Shown: in pieces, positions 52,759 to 60,000 of the stretch | Numbering within the stretch: position 1 is the stretch's first letter | Layout of the letters: each line of letters begins with the position of its first letter | Source of the DNA: Owenia fusiformis | Taxonomy: Eukaryota; Annelida; Polychaeta; Sabellida; Oweniidae | Length of the DNA: 60,000 nucleotides | Assembly (NCBI GenBank): GCA_903813345.2 | Contig: CAIIXF020000011.1 | Location: forward strand, 34,714,166 to 34,774,165 | Direction of reading: 5' to 3' | Program-made: the position numbers and the translations under genes | The notes under the pieces: model-generated | Told to the model about the DNA's origin: nothing | The model's input: the letters and a program-made list of their open reading frames with translations, nothing else | The model's database searches: none

Positions 52759-53133
52759 CAGATACCCTTTGCATTCGTTTGACTTCACTTCTTAAAAGAG
52801 AGCTTCGTCTTCACTCTTTCAAACTAAAATAAACCTATGAACTCACCGCGCCAATCGGTGTTCCTCTGCCAAATTTGACCGACGTTCTATATATGGTCAT
52901 TCCTTCTGACGTCATCGATGAGCCCGGAATTGACCAATGACATGCGCATATTTAATAAGAACGCATTTGGCGCATGTTTCCTCAAGCTCGCTGATTGCTG
53001 GAAGGTCAGCGCATAGGTCAAAAGTGATTTACCCAAACTGTCACCGGTACCCGTCGTGGGGCAGGGCTACTAAACTGTAATATTGTCTCTACTAGGCAGA
53101 GTGTAGTTTACCTAGACTCTGCACGCAGGGGTA
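52759..53133 (+). mobile_element. Full-length TACCCT/AGGGTA MITE with 9-bp target duplication
   Basis: From TACCCTTTGCATTCGTTTGA to CTAGACTCTGCACGCAGGGG(TA). GCAGGCAGA flanks it exactly on both sides. The core repeats the features of the 45331 copy: GCGCCAATC, CCAAATTTGACCGACG, TATATATG and TGACGTCATCG. About 375 bp, non-coding. Confidence 0.88.
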
Positions 53134-54380
53134 GCAGGCAGAGTACTACAGGCCTGATCTCTCTGTATCTTGTGCTTATGAGTCTACTCTCTCCCAGAGC
53201 TAGTAGAGGTTATAGAACTCACAAACTAGGAATCATGTGTTAAAATATATTACAGAGTGGGAATGAGTAGATTCGGCAAGGAATTACACAATTGCATATT
53301 TAATTCTGAATTTCATAGAAATGTCAAATTTCAAATGAGTAGTGAGGTATAATTTCATATTTATTTATATTTCACTGTAAGTACTGATTAATTCACGGTG
53401 GTAGGAGATCTGATGATACAATGAGCTTGCTCGGCAGTACCATTACTGTCACGGGGCTTAATGTATAAGTGAGCTCGGCGGTTGGTTCAAACAACGCGGA
53501 TCCTCAAAGCATGTGCTCTCGGTATCATCGTGGCTTAACACCCATGTAATTGGTTAACAAAAACACAGAATGATTCATCCTTTGCCAAGGGTTGAAAGTG
53601 AATAATCTTATAGGTTAGCACAGCAAAATGTGAGTGTGAAAATTCAAACATGCGATGCATAGTATCAGGAAATATACAAATGTGGGTTTACTGCTGGTAT
53701 TTTTGTGCCATTCAATAAGTTAATGATATATAATTGAATCCTCAAGATCAAAATATATGAGTCTTCCTAATTGTACAAGAGACAGTTCTGAACCATTGAC
53801 ACAGACTCCATCAATTTTTATGGAGATCATAACTATTCACAATTGTTCTAACCAACTCTGCCAAAACTCATCTGAAGTATGAAAATTTCAAATTATTTTT
53901 CCTGAGATTAAACCCATTATTATCTTGTATTTCTGTACAATTAAGAGTTTTGTCAACATACCTGTTTATTTCAATGTTTACTAACTCTACTATTATCTCC
54001 TTTATTTTGTATTTTCAAACACAACCGTTTCAATCTATATTTCCTCCAGGGGTTGAAGTTAGCAATCCCAAAGTAGAGCATTATTAGATTTGCACTCTGT
54101 ATCACACATATACCCCATTATAATGAAATGGATGGCGTTTTTAGATTAAATTAATTTCTCACTCCACTTTATATTATGAAGATAATCAGACATTGAGAAT
54201 AGCCTTTTTTTAGGGAGCATATCAACAGCTGTATACATGTACATGTACATATAGTCAATTGGGATCTGAGTATACCCTTAGTTTATTTGATAGGATAGAA
54301 GATAAAACCATTTGACCAGTAGAGTGGCGTGATATATTCAGAGGTATTTCAGTATTATGAAGGGTTAGAGACACAGTAGA

Positions 54381-54565
54381 CAGGCCCGTAGCCAGGGTTT
54401 GCCAAGGGGGTTAAATTTTCAAAAATTTCCAGGGGGGGTTTACAATTGACAATGTTGGCCCAAATATGGTGAAAATCACTTGAGAAGTGCTCAAAATGGT
54501 GAAAACTGCATGATTTTGAAAGAATTTTCGCCCGAACCCTGCAAATCTCCCTGGCTACGGGCCTG
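54381..54565 (+). mobile_element. hAT-like MITE, CAGGCCCGTAGCCAGG ends, copy 1
   Basis: CAGGCCCGTAGCCAGG at the left pairs with CCTGGCTACGGGCCTG at the right, 185 bp. The body contains AAATTTCCAGGGGGGG and AAAACTGCATGATTTTGAAA. I could not find an 8-bp target duplication. hAT is suggested only by the terminus style. Confidence 0.75.
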
Positions 54566-55100
54566 GTATATGACTCTTTCAAGGAGTAGCTTTGATGAAT
54601 ATTTCCATCATCAGAGTAACTGAGCGGAGTTTAGGATATATCAATTACTGAACCAAAGTGGACCTGTGCCGTTTCATCGATGCAGGTGATGGATATTGAT
54701 GTTATACTAATTGATTTGTATTAACTCAAAACTACTAAAAACATTATTTCCCTACCTTACAATTGACTTATATTATACTAAACACAGTAATTACAATAAT
54801 TGCATTGCTTATTCCAGTGAGAATAACTCATTTGTTGTGATATCAATTATCTCAAACATTTCTACATTTGCATCATCAGCACAATTGTTGCAATTTATAT
54901 CACATTATCTTCTATTTCAGTCAGAGAATAACAGAATACAAAAGCTATTATCGTTATCATTCTGGTAGGGTTCATGCACACATCTACTCGTGGCTTTATT
55001 ATTGTTATTTCCCTATCTCGTTACCAGATAGACAAAGATGAAGTAATATGCCACAAATTGTACGTTTATATAATTCCAATATTGACTTCATTATATCTTA

Positions 55101-55298
55101 CAGGTCCATAGCCAGGATTTGCCAAAGGGGTTCACTGTTTAAAAAAATCCAGGGGGGTCACTTTCGACAACTTTGGCCTAAAAAGGGTCAAAATCACTTG
55201 AAAAGTGCTCAGAACTGTGAAAAACTGCATGATTTTGAAATTTCTTTGGCCAGGGGGGTTCACTCGAACCCCTCGAACCCCCAGTGGCTACGGGGGTG
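55101..55298 (+). mobile_element. hAT-like MITE, copy 2
   Basis: Diverged direct copy of 54381-54565, about 720 bp downstream in the same orientation: CAGGTCCATAGCCAGG at the left and GTGGCTACGGGGG at the right, sharing AAAACTGCATGATTTTGAAA. Confidence 0.75.
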
Positions 55299-55369
55299 GG
55301 GGGTTCTTATATAGCTCTTATATAGATGATATTCATAGATACACCCCCAAAATGCAATCTGATTTTTGA

Positions 55370-55470
55370 CGCCCTCAGTACCAAATTTCGGCACCAAATG
55401 GACTGACTAGTCCGGTGCCAAATTTCGGTATGGAAAGGTTTCGGTGCCGAAACGGTGCCGGAACGGCACC
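55370..55470. repeat. CGGTGCC-rich palindromic stretch
   Basis: Repeated GGTGCCAAATTTCGG, GGTGCCGAAACGGTGCCG and CGGCACCG motifs, GC-rich against an AT-rich background. Confidence 0.55.
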
Positions 55471-55490
55471 GAATTATATTGGCTATGTAT

Positions 55491-55729
55491 ACAGTAAAGC
55501 CGGTAAAATGGAAACCTCTGTAGTGTTCAACTCCATTTAAGTTGAACACTTTCTAAGTCCTTTTAGCCATTAGTTAAAGTTTTGAAAGATTCTCTGTAAG
55601 TGGAACACCTCCATTAGTAAAACACTTTCCAGCTCTTTTTACCATTGTTTCAATAAAGTGAATCTTTATATGTCGAACACCCCCAATGTGAAACACTAGA
55701 TGTGTTCCACCTGTATGAGTTTTACTGTG
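55491..55729. mobile_element. Pogo/Tigger-like MITE, diverged third copy
   Basis: Begins ACAGTAAAGCCGGTAAAA and ends GAGTTTTACTGT, with many TGAACAC / GTGTTC-like half-sites between, as in the copies at 10850 and 51211. Confidence 0.55.
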
Positions 55730-55977
55730 CACTGATATGAGAAATATAAGCTACTCCAGTGTAAATTGGAGTCTTGATTGGAGAGATAGATTCACTTTTG
55801 CAGAGTGTACCATAGTTATATTCTCTTATACCTGATTTTCAATTTTTTTCATTAACTTTTACTTATAGCTATAATAACAGGTCAAACCTTTGTAAGCTCA
55901 ATGTCTATTTAGTTGTGTCTATTGAGTCATCCCCCGCTCATGTTTTTATCGACTTTTGTTTGCCTTTTTCCATTTTT

Positions 55978-56031
55978 ATTAGCTCACATGGTGAGCTTTT
56001 GCAATCACTCACTTGTCCGTCTGTCTGTCTG

Positions 56032-56063
<32 letters not shown>

Positions 56064-56485
56064 TCCGTCCGTCAACAATATCGGCACATTTTAAAACCAC
56101 TCTCGATAGGATTTTTATAAGTTATTTGTGAAATCCACTTTTCTGTCAACAATAGTGGCACGTTTTAAAACCTCTGTCGATAGGATTCCTGTTTAAGGTT
56201 ATTTCTGTTCAGCATCAATACAGAAGACTCCCCTATGACTCCTGGTTCAAAAGCTCGCCTATTTTCAAAATGGCCACCATTTTTGTCTCGCGAAATTCAC
56301 TTTTGACCCATTTCCTAGCTTTACAAATTATTTCAGGTGTTCTGCATTGTAAAAATCCATGTCAATGTAAAGAGTAGTTGTATGAAATAATTTTGTTACA
56401 AAAATCAGCAAAAAATTATATCCATTTTTTTTATTTTCTGTAATTTTAGCCATTCTTTACTTTTGAGCAACACCATGTGAGCCCA
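55978..56485 (+). mobile_element. AGCTCACATGGTGAGC repeat with GTGC/GTCC microsatellite
   Basis: Starts with TTAGCTCACATGGTGAGCTT and ends near ACACCATGTGAGCC. It contains (GTCT)n, (GTGC)n and (GTCC)n from about 56014 to 56073, then TCAACAATATCGGCACATTT repeated about 75 bp later. The same style of repeat is common in marine invertebrate genomes, from general knowledge. Confidence 0.65.
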
Positions 56486-57539
56486 GTACCCACGGTACTT
56501 TTTCATTTAATTTTTCTATGGATTCTCCCTGTAACAATTCCTGGTAAACAGAGAGATAACCTGTATGCCTATGTAATGTGCTTGTTTGCTCTAATCAGTT
56601 CATTCAGGTGGGATATATCACATTCAAGTGTAGCAACTCTATAATTGCAATGGCATTGGAGCTATTTACCACATGGTAAAACACGTATCGACGTCATTGG
56701 TTGTCGTTAGTGACATTTATAACACCAAAAGCTTTCAGTTTGATGTGTTTTTCTTAGTTTTGCAAAACAACATCTGTAGTATGGGACTGATATTGTCACG
56801 TTTGTTATTTCAGTGCTTCATTGTCACCCTGAGTTTTATCTTCTCGCTAGCATTTTACGTAAGACATATCAAGGTTGTAAACAAAAAGATTCATCCCAAA
56901 AACTTTTAATGATCACCCTTTTCGTCATTTTGCATAACAGAAATGTTGACTGTTTTTGTATATTTTGACCAATGACTGTTTATTTTATTTTCAATTTTGA
57001 ATCATTATGGCGAAAAGGGTCTCGGAACATTTGGGGAAAATTTCAGCAAGAATCAGAACCGATGAGAAAATCTATACAAGCCCATCCTTATTGCCTTTCT
57101 TTGAATTGAAATACCTTTGACATGTCAAGATCACATTATTGATATATGAAATTGAATTTGAAGAAAAAAAAAAGAATTATGATGATGAAACAGTTATTAG
57201 AAACTAAGTCACCTCATTTCTTCTCACTTCATTGTTGCATTGATACAAGATGATGTGATGAGGACTGTTTCTTAGAACTATGTAGTCAATGATCTCCATA
57301 CGTCAGTGTTACCTTTATAGAAATAGAATTTATATTTTTATCACATTATTTTGTTACAAATATAGTAAAGAAATGTACAAATAATATGTTGAGTCTCAGT
57401 CTCCAGATGATTGTAGCTGTCTCTCATAATTATGAAGTATATATAGATTTTCCATTTTAAAACATGCTGAAAATATTTTTGGAAATATTTTGGAGAGTTG
57501 TCTCTCCCCTCTCATCTGGTAATAGGACATATTTCTCAG

Positions 57540-57712
57540 GGAAAAGCATGTCTCATGCCAAGTGTCTCATCATGCCAATTGTCTCGTCATGCCAAGTGTC
57601 TCATTATGCAAAGTGTCTTATTATGCCAAGTGTCTCATTATGCCAGATGTCTCATCATGCCAAGTGTCTTATTATGCCAAGTGTTTCATCATGCCAAGTG
57701 TCTCAAGAGTGT
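57540..57712. repeat. 17-bp minisatellite (CCAAGTGTCTCATCATG)
   Basis: About ten units of CCAAGTGTCT(C/T)AT(C/T)ATG in tandem. Overlapping open frames here are spurious. Confidence 0.92.
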
Positions 57713-58127
57713 GAATTTGAATCTAACAAAAAGGCTTATCACATCTAGAATTGAATATGTTAGCCCTGGTTACTAATCAGCCTAGCCTCCCCCCCACCCT
57801 CTGAAGTTGTTTTCACATTATAGCCACATATCCTTACTATGATACCACCAAGTCAATTCACGTTATCATGAGTTTTTATTGATACCTGTGATAAAGAATA
57901 ACAAAGCCAGTGTCTGATCAAGAGACTTAGACTGTTGTCATTGTTCAATGTTTTTATTACATGTATAGTTAATCTAGGTCTTGTCCAGTATCAGATCAAT
58001 CGATAATACTACTTGGCTGGATTTGCAAGCTTTTTAAATGCTTTATTACTTTATAGTTACCCTTTGTAAAACTCATACTCTTGTCAATTACTTTATACAA
58101 CTGATATTCATCACTGATCCAAAGCAG

Positions 58128-58244
58128 TTTTCTGGTGGTGACATCATTATAGAGTCCAACCTTTTGTGGATGATGCTCAGCAGTTGGTGTTTGGCTGTCA
58201 GCTTCTGTAACAAATGATAGGTAGTGACATTTTTATGTTAATGT
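58128..58244 (+). repeat. Dispersed repeat family B, copy 4
   Basis: GTGGTGACATCATTATAGAG, TCCAACCTTTTGTGG, CAGCTTCTGTAACAAATGAT and TTATGTTAATGTC follow the family order in plus orientation. Confidence 0.6.
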
Positions 58245-59734
58245 CTTGTCTATATATGTGAACAAATAAGAGTGGCCTTGAGATGATCTCTTGTTGATCA
58301 AACTGTTTGATTATCTGTTTTAGTAAGAGGCCAGAGTTTGCAGGCTCAGGGTACCCTTTAATCATCCAGAATAATCTATGTCCAGCTAGCAGTTAGATAC
58401 TATTTTTCCATGAGGCAAATTCTGATCAGTACATGTATTTTCAACCACTCATATTGCAACAATACAGGGGGATCCCAAAGAAAGGGGGTGCTACTGCATC
58501 TAAAAAACAAAACAAAATAAACTAAAGACAAATCTCTATTTTAAGAACGAATACAAAGGGTACTGTGTTGTAAAGTACAATCAGTAGAAGTTAAGATTGT
58601 ATATGATAAGTATTGCCTCTAAGTGTTATATGCACATTTAAAAAGCAAATAGCCTCATTAACCTTTAAGGCTACTCAGTATAATAGTACATTTAATTTCT
58701 TGATAACTCTGCATCAAGTTTCCAAGTCGTCTTTATACAAATCTAACCTGTGTAGAAATGGATTAGGAGGGGGATCGGATAAAGTCTTGAGATTTCAGCA
58801 TCAACACCTTAATTGCTTGAGGTATATTAGCAGGGTAATAAAAATGAAAAATAGATGTGAATAGGTGTAAAAATAACATTAAGTTAGCATTTAATATTGT
58901 TAGGTGCTTAAGGAAATCAACAATACTTACAAAATGAAACTGGTTTGAGATCCCCCCCCCACTCTCCTACCCTTTAAAAGAACTTTAGTCCAAGGTAGTA
59001 CAAATCCCATTGTGGGATTCAAGGCCTGTATTTTCCTCCCAGATTTTCTTGACAAGAAAATGGTAAAGAGGGGCTCTAATAAATTAAACTGAATAGAAAT
59101 TAATGGTTTCCCACACCAAACAATTTCCTCGGGCTAAGTGATTAATTCAAATATGAAGCTCTCTTTTAAGAAACAAATCTAACGGTTAGAAAGGGTAGCA
59201 AACAAGAACACCAAACATACATCAATCATTCTTGATAAATCTCTGTACAATCTCAACCACTTGTTAAACATGCTAAGGTTGCTTCTCATTCAGGTAATAC
59301 TCAATCAATTGAACAATAAGATAAGACAACCCTTACCTAAGTCATTGCTGTTCATCCTTTATTCCAAGCCATTTCTCAACCGAACCTCTCATTATCTGAT
59401 ATCTCTATATAATTTAGAATCTGATTAATTTGATTTCATGTTGGTTTATTTTAGTCTCTTTCTTTGCTGATTCATTCTTTTTCAAATTTTAAAGTATGAC
59501 CTTTAGAATATTTTCTGGGTCCTATTTTCTCATTGGCTATTTCGAGTAGTTGTTCCTGGAGTCACTGACCTCAAAGATTATTCAGATGTCTTTACCTTGT
59601 CGATGATAAGCCCAAGGATGTATACAAGGTCAGAACTAAATCTGAGACCCATACTGACACAATGAGCAAAGGATCCAATTATTACATTTCCAAAACACTA
59701 TTAGAATGTCGTACAAAGTTAATAAATTACCCAA

Positions 59735-60000
59735 ATGCGAGTAGGTAGTTACCAGTTTCACCACCAGGTGGCTGATTCGGGTCAATTAACATGGCAGGTA
59801 TATAAGAAAGTTCCCTTAAACTTGAATATTATCAATTTAAGTGGCTCAATTTTCATATAACCCTTATGTGTCTGATACTTATACTAATGAAAATATGTCC
59901 AGTAAAGCAAAATATTATCTGTCTACTAAAAGAAAAGATATTTCATTTTTTGTGATTTTATAGCATGGGGTCTATGGGGAATCTCCCCGAGCTAGAAGTC
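59735..60000 (-). repeat. Dispersed repeat, copy 2 (inverted partner of 4165-4436)
   Basis: Reverse complement of the 4165 copy: GAGTAGGTAGTTACCAGTTT, CACCACCAGGTGG, AACCCTTATGTGTCTGATAC and AGCATGGGGTCTATGGGGAA. It runs off the window end, so its full length is unknown. Confidence 0.8.

Larger units (their letters stand above)
35731..60000 (+). other. Probable first intron of the KCNQ1-like gene
   Basis: No exon with recognisable KCNQ transmembrane sequence appears in the remaining 24 kb on the plus strand, and no other gene can be supported there. The content is AT-rich non-coding DNA with minisatellites, MITEs, hairpins and homopolymer runs, listed separately. Vertebrate KCNQ1 also has a very long first intron. 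A nested gene with very short exons cannot be excluded. Confidence 0.55.

Noticed and set aside
53390-53540. GC-richer segment with GGTTCAAAC, checked as a tRNA gene
   Set aside because: No acceptor stem or cloverleaf can be formed around the B-box-like word.
56673-56909. Hydrophobic 78-codon plus-strand frame (possible membrane segments)
   Set aside because: Hydrophobicity matches what T-rich DNA gives by chance. It does not resemble KCNQ S1-S6 and has no matching splice phase.

Overview
This window is eukaryotic, AT-rich animal DNA. Its genes are split by spliceosomal introns, the intergenic space is crowded with decayed transposons, and there are no operons. The gene content points to an invertebrate: a secreted chitin-binding protein, a Golgi glycosyltransferase, a mitochondrial tryptophanyl-tRNA synthetase and a KCNQ1-type potassium channel. 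The repeat content (a Tx1/L1-like LINE, mariner fold-back remnants, pogo- and hAT-like MITEs, and a GTCCGTCC-rich repeat headed by AGCTCACATGGTGAGC) suggests a lophotrochozoan such as a mollusc. That placement is inference.

Layout. 1-6402 is repeat-dominated and holds a nested 3.2-kb inverted-repeat element. 6403-6873 (+) is the last coding exon of an unrecognised Ser/Gln-rich protein. 8807-11844 (-) is a complete four-exon gene for a secreted protein with three CBM14 chitin-binding domains and a long His/Gly/Ser tail. Head-to-head with it, about 1.6 kb away, a three-exon glycosyltransferase gene runs from 13474 to 21669 (+). Its first intron has swallowed two rearranged LINE copies and its second intron a mariner-type fold-back element. 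Converging on it is a complete six-exon WARS2 gene (22428-27643, -). 27644-35380 is intergenic and full of inverted-repeat elements. 35381-35730 (+) is the first coding exon of a KCNQ1-like channel. The remaining 24 kb looks like its first intron and carries minisatellites, MITEs and a near-perfect 0.54-kb palindrome.

I rebuilt the gene models by matching reading frames and intron phases across GT/AG junctions read directly in the sequence. All four CBM14 exons join in phase 1. The six WARS2 exons give 371 codons with HIGN and KMSKS signatures. The three glycosyltransferase exons give 514 codons with an N-terminal membrane anchor, a DTD motif and a DDQ motif.

The most notable observations are the fusion of chitin-binding domains to a His/Gly-rich beak- or silk-like tail; the palindrome at 40658-41195, whose two arms each carry the same start-codon-plus-splice-donor; and a MITE family with exact 9-bp target duplications and a CCAAT/CRE/TATA-bearing core. 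Others are the mosaic LINE, the mariner fold-back with a transposase C-terminus in both arms, and two MITEs sitting 12-17 bp from splice donors of the chitin-binding gene.
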